In this document: one piece after another, positions 23,991 through 33,702 of the stretch
Position numbering within the stretch: position 1 is the first letter of the stretch
How the letters are laid out: the number at the start of each line of letters is the position of its first letter
DNA from: Brumimicrobium sp035497735
GTDB taxonomy: Bacteria > Bacteroidota > Bacteroidia > Flavobacteriales_D > Crocinitomicaceae
Assembly (NCBI GenBank): GCA_035497735.1
Contig: DATJCX010000016.1
Location: 1 to 64,000 of the forward strand
Direction: 5' to 3'
DNA length: 64,000 bases
The notes under the pieces: model-generated
The model's database searches: none
Told to the model about the DNA's origin: nothing
Seen by the model: only the letters and a program-made list of their open reading frames with translations
Translations under genes and position numbers: made by a program

Positions 23991-25729
23991 TGAATAGAAT
24001 AATTTTTATAGCGCTCATTTTATTGCTGCCTTTTACTTCTGTTTGGGGACAAAGAAAGAAGAAAAAGAAGGAGAAGCAAACTCAAAGTGTGGAAACAGTC
24101 GAGGTTTTTTCCTCTGCTGACTATCCATATATTGAGAAATTTCACCAAGCTTTAAGAGAGAAAATCTCTAAGAATTACAAAGAAGCCAAGAAATTACTGA
24201 ATGAATGTCTGGCTATCAGACAGGATGATGATGCGATTTATTTTGCTTTGGCAGAAATTGCTGCAAAAGAAAACAACTCATCTGAAGCGCTAAAAAATTA
24301 CCAAAAAGCATACGAATTAGACAAGGATAATGTTAGTTACCTACAAGAATATGCCTTTGCTAATGCAGAACGTGCGGATTTTGAGCAAGCAGAAGTATTG
24401 TATCTAAAACTAATCGAAAAGGACGGCAGAGATGTTGATTATAGGTATGGATACATCCGTATTTTAATCTACAACAAGAAGTACGCAGAAGCAATCAGTC
24501 AAATTGATGTGCTACAAGGTCAAGTTGGAATGGTGCCTGAGCTTTCCAATATGAAAGCCGACTTACAGTTAGAACTAAAAGACAGAAAAGCCGCTGAAGA
24601 AACAATGCTAGCTTTGAAAAAAGAATATCCTGACGATCTAGAAGTATTGAAAAATGTGATTGGTTTTTACGAAGAAGTTGGCGAACAAGAACTAGCAATT
24701 GAACTCATAAAAGAATTAGCGAAAAATGACCCAGACAATGGTGTCGCTTATTATGTTTTAGCTACTTACTATATAGAATTTAAGGATTACAATAATCTAG
24801 CAGAAGTTGCACCCAAAGTATTCAAATCAGAAGATGTTACAATAGACCAAAAACTACAGATTTACGATGCGTATGCCATGTTTATGAGCGAAGTTGAGGC
24901 CTTTGAAATAACTGAAGCAATGTATTTAGAATACCCTGACAATACAGCTGCAGCCCTTAATTTCGGAAACGTTATAGCTGCTCAAGGTAAAACTAGGGAA
25001 GCATTGAAAATATTTAGTAAAGCACTAGAACAAGAAAGTGATAATATTGATACTTGGGTAAAAGTGTTATTCTTCGAAAGTAGAACACTAGAGTACAATC
25101 AACTCTATATCCATGGAATGGAGGCAGTATCTACTTTCCCCTCGATGGCGTTTTTATACTTATTTGCAGCTGAAGGAGCTATGTTTACAAATCGTTTGGA
25201 TGAGGCTCCCGGATTGTTGGCTACTGGAGAAATGTACGTAATGGATGATCCAAAGTTAAAGGCACATTTCAACTTATACAAAGGTCAGTTATTATTCCTA
25301 CAAAAAGATTTCAAAAAAGGAATAGTAGAGTTCGAAAAAGCACTCAGCACAGATAAAAATAACAGCTATTTTAAAATCTTTTATGCGCGTGCTTTAGCCA
25401 ATGCAAACATCGCTACAGATGTGGCTGAGGATTTATTGAAAGACATACCGAAAGACGACCAAGACGAAGTTTACTTTACTACGAAAGCGAAAGTTTTTAA
25501 AAACAAGAATAAACTATCTAGCGCCTTAGAGATTTTAAACGTAGCGTTACAAAACACATGGTTTTTTACAGCGGAAATTCATGACTTATACGGAGACTAT
25601 TTGCTGGAAAGTGGATTGGAAAGAGAGGCACTAGAAGAATGGAATCTAGCACTCTTGAAAGAATCTAGAAACAAGGTTTTAGAACAGAAAATAAAAGAAA
25701 GAAAGTATTATGCGCCTAAGTATTATTAA
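23990..25729 (+). CDS. Exported TPR-repeat protein
   Basis: The 579-aa product has a signal peptide (about 1-20), a very basic stretch right after it (RKKKKKEK), then TPR repeats through most of the length, e.g. EALKNYQKAYELDKDN near 105 and EALKIFSKALEQESDN near 330. Likely a periplasmic or outer-membrane-associated scaffold. In Bacteroidota this gene is regularly followed by a DUF4292 lipoprotein and an EnvC-like factor, as here, which suggests a joint envelope function. Confidence 0.88.
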   Translation: MNRIIFIALILLLPFTSVWGQRKKKKKEKQTQSVETVEVFSSADYPYIEKFHQALREKISKNYKEAKKLLNECLAIRQDDDAIYFALAEIAAKENNSSEALKNYQKAYELDKDNVSYLQEYAFANAERADFEQAEVLYLKLIEKDGRDVDYRYGYIRILIYNKKYAEAISQIDVLQGQVGMVPELSNMKADLQLELKDRKAAEETMLALKKEYPDDLEVLKNVIGFYEEVGEQELAIELIKELAKNDPDNGVAYYVLATYYIEFKDYNNLAEVAPKVFKSEDVTIDQKLQIYDAYAMFMSEVEAFEITEAMYLEYPDNTAAALNFGNVIAAQGKTREALKIFSKALEQESDNIDTWVKVLFFESRTLEYNQLYIHGMEAVSTFPSMAFLYLFAAEGAMFTNRLDEAPGLLATGEMYVMDDPKLKAHFNLYKGQLLFLQKDFKKGIVEFEKALSTDKNNSYFKIFYARALANANIATDVAEDLLKDIPKDDQDEVYFTTKAKVFKNKNKLSSALEILNVALQNTWFFTAEIHDLYGDYLLESGLEREALEEWNLALLKESRNKVLEQKIKERKYYAPKYY

Positions 25730-26522
25730 ACTCTTTCTTTTAGCGACAACAATTACGGTTCTATCAAGTTGTGGCGCTGGAAAGAAGGCTACAGAGGAAC
25801 TTGAGAGATTGCCAAAAGTCAAAGAAGAGCTATTGATTCAACGTCTAGACAGTCTTTCAAAGCAAAGACCGGATCATTTTTTCGCAAGAATTAATTCAAA
25901 ATATTCTGATAATAATACAAACGTTTCGTTTAAGACAACTATAACAATGGCTGCCGATAGCGCATTACAGGCCAACATCACTTTCGCAAATATTCCTATT
26001 TATAACGCAGTTATCACGCCCGATACTTTGACCTTACTCGATAGACGTAATAAGTGTTATATCAAGGAAGGGGTAGCGTATTTAAAGCAGCAATTTAATG
26101 TGGATTTCTCACATAAGAACATTGAGGAATTATTTTTAGGTTTGCCGATTGCATGGGATGAAAAACAGGAATATCAACAACTAAAGGATCCTTATAATTA
26201 TGTCATTTCACAAACAAATGAAAAGGATATAAAAAGCTTAGAAGCTGGGAAAGATGGAATTATTATTCGCTATTTTTTAACAGAAGACACGAAAAACATT
26301 AAAAGAGTGATTATAGACAGTCCAAAGGACACAACCTCTATCACTGTTAATTACGCTCAATACGAACAAGTTGAAGACTTTATTATTCCTAAAATGGTAG
26401 AAGTTAAAATCAAAACCGCCAGAAATGAAATTTTCGCAGATTTTAAATATGCAAAAGTAGAAATTAACGCACCAAGAACATTATATTTGACAATTCCAGA
26501 AAAGTATGAGCATTGTGAATAA
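25710..26522 (+). CDS. DUF4292 lipoprotein
   Basis: The 270-aa product has a lipobox (LSSCG, Cys21) and an extended beta fold typical of DUF4292, which is thought to resemble LolA/LolB-type lipoprotein carriers. Visible blocks are INSKYSDNN, FKTTITMAADSALQANITF and PIYNAVITPD. It overlaps the TPR gene by 20 bases and the EnvC-like gene by 17, so the three are translationally coupled. Role in lipoprotein or envelope biogenesis is inferred. Confidence 0.88.
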   Translation: MRLSIIKLFLLATTITVLSSCGAGKKATEELERLPKVKEELLIQRLDSLSKQRPDHFFARINSKYSDNNTNVSFKTTITMAADSALQANITFANIPIYNAVITPDTLTLLDRRNKCYIKEGVAYLKQQFNVDFSHKNIEELFLGLPIAWDEKQEYQQLKDPYNYVISQTNEKDIKSLEAGKDGIIIRYFLTEDTKNIKRVIIDSPKDTTSITVNYAQYEQVEDFIIPKMVEVKIKTARNEIFADFKYAKVEINAPRTLYLTIPEKYEHCE

Positions 26523-27894
26523 AATTTTTGTCATCATTATTGCATTAATTTTCACTGTATCCAACAGCATGTGGGCACAGAACAGTTCGCTACGTCTAAA
26601 AAATGAACAAAAAACACTGGAACAAAAAATTGCCAATACTAAATCATTACTGGAAAAGTCTAGAGAAAACACAAAGGTTTCTCTAGAAGAAGTTCGCTTA
26701 ATAGAAAAGGAAGTTGAGTACCGTGAGTTACTATTAAGAAATATCGACAATCAAATCCGTTCTTCGGAATTAAAAGTAAAGCAAAAAGAAGGAAGAATTG
26801 CTGAGTTAAACGCTGAAATAGATCAACTTAAAACGCAATACCAAAAGTTACTGATGTACGCCTATAAAAAGCGTAACAAGTACGGAGATTTAATGTATAT
26901 ATTCAGTGCAAAAAGTGTTGAAGAGGCCTTAAAAAGAAAGCTTTACCTAGAAAAGTTAACGGAAATTCAGAAAAAGCAAATGCGCTTAATTCAACAGAAT
27001 AAAATCTTGTTACAAGATGAAATAAAGGAATTAAACGAAGAAAAAAAGAAGCAATTGGTATTGGCCGACCAAAAGAAAGTTGAACGCGCTGAAATTCTAA
27101 AAACCAAACAAGAGAAAGAAAGAGTTTACCAGGAATTAAAGAAGCAGGAAGATGAATTACTGAGAGAATTAAGACAGCAAGAAGAAAACCGCGAACGCTT
27201 AAAGCAAGAGATTGCAGCAGCGATTCAGAAGGAAATTGCTGAAGAGCAAGCAAGACTAGAGAAATTAAGAAGAGAAGCAGAAGCTAAACGTAAAGCTGAA
27301 GAAGCTGCGGCAAGAAAAAAGGCTGAAGAAGCTAGAAAGAAAGCGGAAGAGGCGAGGAAAAAAGGTGAAAAACCAGTTCCTGAAGGTCCAATAGCAACTG
27401 TTGAAGAACCTAAAAAGCCAACTACACCAAAGCCAGACTTCTCATTGACTGCCGAAGCGAGTTTAATTGGAGAGAATTTTGTTTCTAACAAAGGAAAATT
27501 GCCTTGGCCAGTTGCAAAAGGAACGATTACGCAAAACTACGGTAAAAACCAGCATCCAACTTTACCAAACGTTTTCTTACAGAACAACGGAATTGATATT
27601 AGTACTGATTTAAACGCAAATGTTCTAGCAGTATTTAAAGGAGAAGTAACAACAGTTATCAATATTCCAGGAGCTGGACAAGTAGTAATTGTAAAGCACG
27701 GAAACTACCGAACAGTATATTCCAACTTACAAGAAGTATTCGTTACAAAAGGAACAATAGTGGAAACAAAAGCACCAATTGGAAGATTACTTCCTGGTCC
27801 AACAGGAAACATTTCTATTGCGCATTTTGAAGTGCATGAGACGAAAGGAAACAACGTAACACAGTTGAATCCGACGCTTTGGATTGCTCGATAA
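26506..27894 (+). CDS. EnvC-like murein hydrolase activator (degenerate M23 domain)
   Basis: The 462-aa product has a signal peptide (about 1-24), a long coiled coil (about 25-290, with a KAEEARKKAEEARKK run) and a C-terminal LytM/M23 domain (about 330-462). Catalytic positions appear lost: where active enzymes have a zinc-binding His before GxD, this has NNGIDIS, and the YxHL His is Asn (YSNL); only HFEVHE is kept. By analogy with EnvC it should activate amidases at the division site instead of cutting peptidoglycan itself. Coupled to the DUF4292 gene. Confidence 0.9.
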   Translation: MSIVNKIFVIIIALIFTVSNSMWAQNSSLRLKNEQKTLEQKIANTKSLLEKSRENTKVSLEEVRLIEKEVEYRELLLRNIDNQIRSSELKVKQKEGRIAELNAEIDQLKTQYQKLLMYAYKKRNKYGDLMYIFSAKSVEEALKRKLYLEKLTEIQKKQMRLIQQNKILLQDEIKELNEEKKKQLVLADQKKVERAEILKTKQEKERVYQELKKQEDELLRELRQQEENRERLKQEIAAAIQKEIAEEQARLEKLRREAEAKRKAEEAAARKKAEEARKKAEEARKKGEKPVPEGPIATVEEPKKPTTPKPDFSLTAEASLIGENFVSNKGKLPWPVAKGTITQNYGKNQHPTLPNVFLQNNGIDISTDLNANVLAVFKGEVTTVINIPGAGQVVIVKHGNYRTVYSNLQEVFVTKGTIVETKAPIGRLLPGPTGNISIAHFEVHETKGNNVTQLNPTLWIAR

Positions 27895-27901
27895 ATTTAG
27901 C

Positions 27902-29029
27902 TTAATCTTCTTCTGTGAATAATTCTGAAGCGATAAAGTCGGCTTGAAGTTTTCCTTTCTTAGTTAGAAATACACAAGCATTTTCTTCACGTAGTAAATC
28001 GTTTTGAATGAATTTATCCAATTGATTTCGGAAACGAGGCGTCTCTGGTTTTATACCGTAAAGATCGGAAAGATCAACTCCCCACTTTGTACGAAGTCCG
28101 GTTAAAATCAACTCATTAAATCGATCGCTAGGACTTAGAATTTCTTCTTCCCAATAACTTTCAGAATTTTGAAGTGCTTTTATGTAAAGGGTATTATTAG
28201 CGACATTCCAACGACGACCCTCACCGTTAAATGAGTGTGCAGAAGGGCCAATTCCTAAGTATTTCACGCCCAACCAATAGTTGGTATTGTGCTTAGAATA
28301 GGCGTCTTTTTTAGCGTAATTTGAAATTTCATATTGGTCGTAACCAGCTTTTAACAACGAAGTCACTAAAAACTCAAATTCATCAGCTTGTTCATCTTCT
28401 CCTACCGAAGGTAGTTGCATCGTATTAATCAAGTGGTGAAGACCCGTACCTTTTTCAACCGTTAAGCAATAAGCCGAGATATGGTCGGGAGATAACTTCA
28501 GCATTTCTTGAATATTAAAGTCTAATTCTTTTAAAGTATGATTGGGTAAACCATAAATTAAATCTGCAGTAATAAAGAAACCTTCTTCCTTGGCTAATCT
28601 CAAAGCGTTGCGTCCTTCTTCTACAGAATGTGCACGATTCATCCAATCTAAGTCGGCTTGATAAAAGGACTGAATTCCGATGCTTAATCGGTTAACTCCT
28701 ACTCTTTTCCATGCTGCTAGTTGTTCGCTGCTAATATCGTCTGGATTGGCCTCTAAAGTGAATTCTATTTCCGACTGAACATCGTAGTTTTCGTAAATAG
28801 CATCAACGAGTGATTTTAACTCTTCTTCCGTTAGTAAAGAAGGTGTTCCTCCACCAAAATAAATCGTTTCTATCTGCTCGCCGTTGAGATAATTCGTGCG
28901 TGTTTCTATTTCTTTCTTTAATGCAGCAATCATCTTATTTCTATATCCAGCATAGGTCGTACTAAAATGAAAATCACAGTAAGTGCATTTTTGCTTACAA
29001 AAAGGAACATGAAGATAAATACCCGCCAT
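27902..29029 (-). CDS. hemW: HemW, radical-SAM haem chaperone
   Basis: The 375-aa product starts MAGIYLHVPFCKQKCTYCDF, with the radical-SAM cysteines Cys11, Cys15 and Cys18, then ETIYFGGGTPSLL and IEFTLEANPDD. It has the length and motifs of HemW, a coproporphyrinogen-oxidase-like protein now regarded as a haem transfer factor, and not the longer HemN. It follows the protease gene by 2 bases on the same strand and converges with the EnvC-like gene. Confidence 0.93.
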   Translation of the reverse strand: MAGIYLHVPFCKQKCTYCDFHFSTTYAGYRNKMIAALKKEIETRTNYLNGEQIETIYFGGGTPSLLTEEELKSLVDAIYENYDVQSEIEFTLEANPDDISSEQLAAWKRVGVNRLSIGIQSFYQADLDWMNRAHSVEEGRNALRLAKEEGFFITADLIYGLPNHTLKELDFNIQEMLKLSPDHISAYCLTVEKGTGLHHLINTMQLPSVGEDEQADEFEFLVTSLLKAGYDQYEISNYAKKDAYSKHNTNYWLGVKYLGIGPSAHSFNGEGRRWNVANNTLYIKALQNSESYWEEEILSPSDRFNELILTGLRTKWGVDLSDLYGIKPETPRFRNQLDKFIQNDLLREENACVFLTKKGKLQADFIASELFTEED

Positions 29030-29031
29030 AG

Positions 29032-31338
29032 TTATTGAATAACCAACTTTTTAGTTGTACTACCCGAAGCATTAGAAACGGTGAGTAAATAAATACCCGA
29101 ACTTAAATTTGTTTCATTGATTGTAAAAAACTCTTCTGCAGTTTTAACAAAGGTAATTATTCTACCTTCTAAATTCGTTAACACCAATTCTTTTTCGCCT
29201 GGAAAGGCCATTACAATATTAAATTCCCCATAAGAAGGATTCGGAAAAACAGCAACTTCCATCAATTCTCCTTTGTCAGACAAATCAGCTTCATCTATGC
29301 AGAAGTTGTAACTAATCTCATTACCGAAATTACCATCTTCTTCTGCCAAGTGTGCTAAAATAGTACCGTCGCTTGCCTGGGTAAGAGTCATACTTCCAAA
29401 ATAATCACAGTTGTTATACGTTCCTCCAGATACACCGTCACCTTGACTATCCAGCAGTATCAATTCGTAACAACCATTATCCAAACAAAACTGTTCTTTA
29501 ATTAAGAAATTAGCGTTTGAACCTGTCGGATAATTACCGCCACTGTAAATGGTATTCTCATTGTCATCAGCTAATATCCAAGAATTTTCTTCGGGCCAGC
29601 AAGAGGTGTAAAACTCAAAATCTACCGCCATATATTCTGGGAATGCCTCGAAAGAAAAGCTTAATAAATTATCACTGCTGTCCTCATCCGTGTTACCGTT
29701 AGGAGCAATTAAAGTTACTTGAATTACATTGTTCCCTGAGTTATTTACAATCACAGGCAATGTCACAACTTCAATATCATATGTTGCCAAACTTCCTGTC
29801 CAGTTAAATACATTTGCAAATCCGTTATAGCTATAATGAATTTCCAAACTTGTCAAAGTTGACGTTCCCTTATTCATTATTTCAATTTTTGGTGCGAAAG
29901 ATTCCGAACAAGTTACATTTTCTTCTTCCAAAATAGCCAGCGCAACCACATCATACGTCAGTAATTCTTCATAAGGATCAAAACCATAAATAGAAGGTTG
30001 TGCTGTATTATTAGGGTCTAACCAATGTTTTAACTGATTGGCCTGCGTACTTGCTGTTGGTTCCCATGATTTATGAATACGTCCGTAAAAGTCATAAGCA
30101 TTATTGGTTCCTGCGTTTCCACATCCTGAAGAACCGCCCCATAGTTGGCCAATAATTTGACCTTTATTGTTGAACAACGGCGAACCGGAAGAACCGCCTT
30201 CTGTAACCGTATTTCTATCCCAAGTTACTTTAAAAACACCGTCAACATCACTCGTTGTTCCACTAATGTGAACTTGCTGAACGATAGGCGCGTCGTCGTC
30301 AAAAGAAATCTTCTTTATATCTCCACTTGGATGATGAATACCAATGGTTCTTTGCGGAATTGCATCAGTTTTGTCCCATCCAGCAAAATAAGGTGTATGT
30401 GTTTCTGGGACGGTACCATTCTCTAATCCTCCCATAATTTCAACTAAACAAAAATCTGTTGTCTGTCTTCTTGATTTTAATTCTGCACCCGAAAGCGACA
30501 TAAAGCCAGGGCTTTCAGTAGGATTATCACAACCTGCCGACTGCCAGTTAAAACGGAAAATCCAACTTGCAATATTTTGGTTGTAACAGTGATTGGCAGT
30601 TAACACATACGGTTTTCCATCGTATGCTGTATTGTTGATTAAGGCACCTGTACAAAATCCGCTACTACCAGAAACCAACATCACAACACTGTTTCTTTGG
30701 TCTTTATAGGGTGCTCCATCAGGACAATTAACATTCATGTTACAGCTTTTTGAAGAACCAAATATCTTTAATTCATATTCGCTCGCTGTTCTATAACCAT
30801 GCGTTACTTTTGACACGTTTATATTCCCCTTATTCAAGGTATTTCGGAAAGGAACAAGATATTCAACAATGACTTCATTTCCAGGAATTAGTTCAGTTCC
30901 CAATTCTCCTTCGTAAATATGCTTTTCGGTAAATTTTCCTAGTACAAAAGAACGATCTGGCGCATATACATACAATTCATTTCCTTCGGGAATAACCGTA
31001 TTTGAGAAAGTTAAATTAATTGTTTTTGCTTCATTAGAAACAATCTTTAAAAACCAAACTTTATCTCCGTTTTCACGTGTTACCCATTCTCCAGAATTGT
31101 TAAAATTTAGGTCTGTTTCATAATTAAAACCGAACCTCCATGGCGCATTATTCGATGAATCGTTTATTTGATCTTCTGCAATTAATTTTTCAATATCCGG
31201 TTGGGGAAAAGAAACAAATGGAATCGCAATACCATTTTTAGAAAAGTGCATTATCCCTTGAGGAGTTCCACCGTCACCTTGTTGCGCGAAAGTTAAACTT
31301 ACAAAGAATACCAAAATCAAATTCAGTAACCGTCTCAT
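29032..31338 (-). CDS. T9SS-exported lysyl-endopeptidase-like serine protease
   Basis: The 768-aa product has a signal peptide (about 1-19), a propeptide, an S1-family domain close to Achromobacter lysyl endopeptidase (about 199-445), a C-terminal beta region and a type A T9SS tail (VFPNPSYGEFNI, then SGIYLLTV). The triad is visible: His250 in LTANHC, Asp295 in TTDFCLVE and Ser384 in EGGSSGSP. Asp416 in NNAYDFYGR corresponds to the residue that gives lysine specificity. So it is probably an extracellular Lys-C-type protease used for protein feeding. It heads an operon with hemW, an odd pairing that may be chance. Confidence 0.92.
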   Translation of the reverse strand: MRRLLNLILVFFVSLTFAQQGDGGTPQGIMHFSKNGIAIPFVSFPQPDIEKLIAEDQINDSSNNAPWRFGFNYETDLNFNNSGEWVTRENGDKVWFLKIVSNEAKTINLTFSNTVIPEGNELYVYAPDRSFVLGKFTEKHIYEGELGTELIPGNEVIVEYLVPFRNTLNKGNINVSKVTHGYRTASEYELKIFGSSKSCNMNVNCPDGAPYKDQRNSVVMLVSGSSGFCTGALINNTAYDGKPYVLTANHCYNQNIASWIFRFNWQSAGCDNPTESPGFMSLSGAELKSRRQTTDFCLVEIMGGLENGTVPETHTPYFAGWDKTDAIPQRTIGIHHPSGDIKKISFDDDAPIVQQVHISGTTSDVDGVFKVTWDRNTVTEGGSSGSPLFNNKGQIIGQLWGGSSGCGNAGTNNAYDFYGRIHKSWEPTASTQANQLKHWLDPNNTAQPSIYGFDPYEELLTYDVVALAILEEENVTCSESFAPKIEIMNKGTSTLTSLEIHYSYNGFANVFNWTGSLATYDIEVVTLPVIVNNSGNNVIQVTLIAPNGNTDEDSSDNLLSFSFEAFPEYMAVDFEFYTSCWPEENSWILADDNENTIYSGGNYPTGSNANFLIKEQFCLDNGCYELILLDSQGDGVSGGTYNNCDYFGSMTLTQASDGTILAHLAEEDGNFGNEISYNFCIDEADLSDKGELMEVAVFPNPSYGEFNIVMAFPGEKELVLTNLEGRIITFVKTAEEFFTINETNLSSGIYLLTVSNASGSTTKKLVIQ

Positions 31339-31594
31339 GTTGTTCTTTTGTTAATAATAACGAATATTTTTCTTGTTTCGTTGCACAAAAATAATAAAAA
31401 GAAAGGGCTTAGTTGCTATGCTTATACATTTGATTATTAATTTGTAGGAACTATCTATTGAACAGAAAAAGAAGTATAAAAAGGTCTCACATAGTGAACA
31501 ATACTTTTCATTTAAAACATCCTTTTTATGTCAATTAAAATTACTAGAAAAAACAACACTTCAAACTTTTTAGATCTCATTAGACCTGACGGAG

Positions 31595-32410
31595 ATGGAC
31601 TCCATTCTGTTAAACTACGTTAGCTTTCTTTGTAAAGTATGGGGTATTGAACATTTGTACTTTACTCATAATATCAAACAAAATAAATTATACGATTTAT
31701 ACGATGACTTTATTGAAGAAGGAATTACTGTAGAAGATATTGTGGATCGTGGTTTACAAAAAACTATTGAAACTCATTATACCGGCTCAGCTCCACATAC
31801 ACTTTTAATTACAACGGATGATTATACAGAAAGTATTCTGAGTCATCTTGCTAAAAAATACGGTATAGACATAGTAGTTACAGGAAATAAAGATGAACTT
31901 CAGGGAACAGGTGCCTTAAGTCAGAAGCTCGTTCGAATGCTTGATACACACATTCTATTGGTACCTGAAGAAGCCAAACATACTCTGAATAATGTTTTGA
32001 TACCAACCGATTTCAGTTCTGCTTCAGCCAAGTGTTTTGGAGTCGCTGAAAATCTAGTAGCTCATTCTAATGGTAAAATTGAAGCATTGAATGTATATAA
32101 TATACCTTCTTTTTTCTATCCCTACATCAATACTGAGAAAGTTACAGACAAAACAAAGCCGCATTTACAAGAAAAAGTAAAACAGTTCCGTAAAAAATTC
32201 AATCTATCTGAAAACATTCTTTTTCGCTATACCCAAAGAGAATATTTGTCAGTAGTTGATGCTATCGAACTCCATGCAGAGAAAGGAGATTTTGATATTA
32301 TTGTGCTTTCAGCCCGGGGAGGAAATAAAATTACTTCTTTATTTATTGGAAGTATAACCAATGACTTACTGTTTAGGAACCTAAAAACTCCACTATTGGT
32401 CATTAAGTAA
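31595..32410 (+). CDS. Universal stress protein with tandem Usp domains
   Basis: The 271-aa reading contains a diverged N-terminal Usp domain and a clear second one: NVLIPTDFSSASA near residue 129 and the ATP-loop-like SARGGNKITSLFIGS near 243, ending TPLLVIK. The N-terminus is uncertain. The frame is open only from 31574, so the usual first beta strand is missing from the ATG at 31595. A separate frame from ATG 31528 (MSIKITRKNN) runs into it. A frameshift near 31560-31574 or a sequencing error would join them. Stress or nucleotide-sensing role by family only. Confidence 0.72.
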   Translation: MDSILLNYVSFLCKVWGIEHLYFTHNIKQNKLYDLYDDFIEEGITVEDIVDRGLQKTIETHYTGSAPHTLLITTDDYTESILSHLAKKYGIDIVVTGNKDELQGTGALSQKLVRMLDTHILLVPEEAKHTLNNVLIPTDFSSASAKCFGVAENLVAHSNGKIEALNVYNIPSFFYPYINTEKVTDKTKPHLQEKVKQFRKKFNLSENILFRYTQREYLSVVDAIELHAEKGDFDIIVLSARGGNKITSLFIGSITNDLLFRNLKTPLLVIK

Positions 32411-32498
32411 ATATCCAAGAAAAGTGAATGTTTCAAAACTGGAGAACCGCCCTTTTCAAAAAAAATCTCCATACTTATTCAAACACGTTTACATTATG

Positions 32499-32506
32499 TA
32501 TATTTG
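32499..32506 (+). promoter_or_regulatory. Promoter -7 box of the PLP enzyme gene
   Basis: TATATTTG, 31 bases before the ATG at 32538. Confidence 0.55.
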
Positions 32507-32537
32507 TCATTGTTGACAACGATAAAACACATCATCA

Positions 32538-33692
32538 ATGGTAAATAAGAATTATAAATTCGCAACAAAAGCAATTCATGCAGGAGTTGATCCAGACCCA
32601 ACAACTGGTGCAATTATGACACCTATTTACCAAACAAGTACATACGCACAAGAGAAAGTCGGCGTTCACAAGGGATATGAATATTCAAGAACATTAAATC
32701 CTACTCGCCATGCTTTAGAAAAGGCACTAGCTGAATTAGAAAATGGTAAATATGGTGCTTGTTTTGGAAGTGGATTAGCAGCAACGGATGCCGTTCTTAA
32801 AATGCTAAATCCAGGAGATGAAGTTATCACAACGAATGATTTATACGGTGGATCTTATCGAATATTCAAAACTATTTTTGAAAAATACGGTATCAAGTTT
32901 CACTTTTTAAATTTGAATGATTTGGCTACTTTAGAAGGGCTAATGAATGAAAAAACGAAATTAATCTGGGTAGAAACTCCAACAAATCCATTGTTGAATA
33001 TCGTGGATATTGAAAAAATTTCTTCCCTTGCAAAAAAATACAATGCCTTAGTAGCAGTAGATAATACTTTTGCTACTCCCTACTTACAAACGCCACTCGA
33101 TTTAGGCGCCGATATCATCGTTCACTCGGTTACAAAATACCTAGGAGGGCATTCGGATGTTATAATGGGAGCTGTAGTAACAAAAGACGAAGCAATAGCC
33201 AAAGAGATTTACCGAATTCAAAACAGTTCGGGAGCAGTATGTGGTCCAATGGACGCTTTCTTGGTTTTAAGAGGACTAAAAACACTTCATTTACGGATCC
33301 AAAGACATTGTGAAAATGGAGAGAAAGTTGCTAAATTTCTAAAAACACATCCCAAAGTAGATAAACTATTTTGGCCTGGATTTGAAGACCATCCCAATCA
33401 TGAAATCGCAAAAAAACAAATGCGTGGTTTCGGAGGAATGGTTTCTTTCTCTATCAAAGGAGACAGTATGAGTGAAGCCCATGCAATCATGGAAAAATTA
33501 AAAATATTCACTGTTGCTGAATCATTAGGAGGAGTAGAATCACTAACTTGTCATCCAACAACGATGACACACGCTGCGATTCCAGAAGCAGAAAGACATG
33601 CTGCTGGAGTGGTGGATTCTTTAATTCGTTTAAGCGTCGGTGTAGAAGATGCCGAGGATTTAATCGAAGATTTAAAACAAGCATTAGCATAA
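32538..33692 (+). CDS. Cystathionine gamma-synthase/lyase-family PLP enzyme
   Basis: The 384-aa cytosolic enzyme of the Cys/Met metabolism family handles gamma-replacement or elimination on homoserine-derived substrates or cystathionine. Motifs are YEYSRTLNPTR near 49, GSGLAAT near 79, VDNTFATPYLQ near 174 and the PLP lysine in HSVTKYLGGHSD near 197. SLGGVESL and THAAIPEAER near the end are typical. Synthase (metB) and lyase (CGL) forms cannot be separated by eye, so no symbol is given. A KtrA-like gene follows by 10 bases. Confidence 0.92.
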   Translation: MVNKNYKFATKAIHAGVDPDPTTGAIMTPIYQTSTYAQEKVGVHKGYEYSRTLNPTRHALEKALAELENGKYGACFGSGLAATDAVLKMLNPGDEVITTNDLYGGSYRIFKTIFEKYGIKFHFLNLNDLATLEGLMNEKTKLIWVETPTNPLLNIVDIEKISSLAKKYNALVAVDNTFATPYLQTPLDLGADIIVHSVTKYLGGHSDVIMGAVVTKDEAIAKEIYRIQNSSGAVCGPMDAFLVLRGLKTLHLRIQRHCENGEKVAKFLKTHPKVDKLFWPGFEDHPNHEIAKKQMRGFGGMVSFSIKGDSMSEAHAIMEKLKIFTVAESLGGVESLTCHPTTMTHAAIPEAERHAAGVVDSLIRLSVGVEDAEDLIEDLKQALA

Positions 33693-33702
33693 AAACAAAC
33701 AG

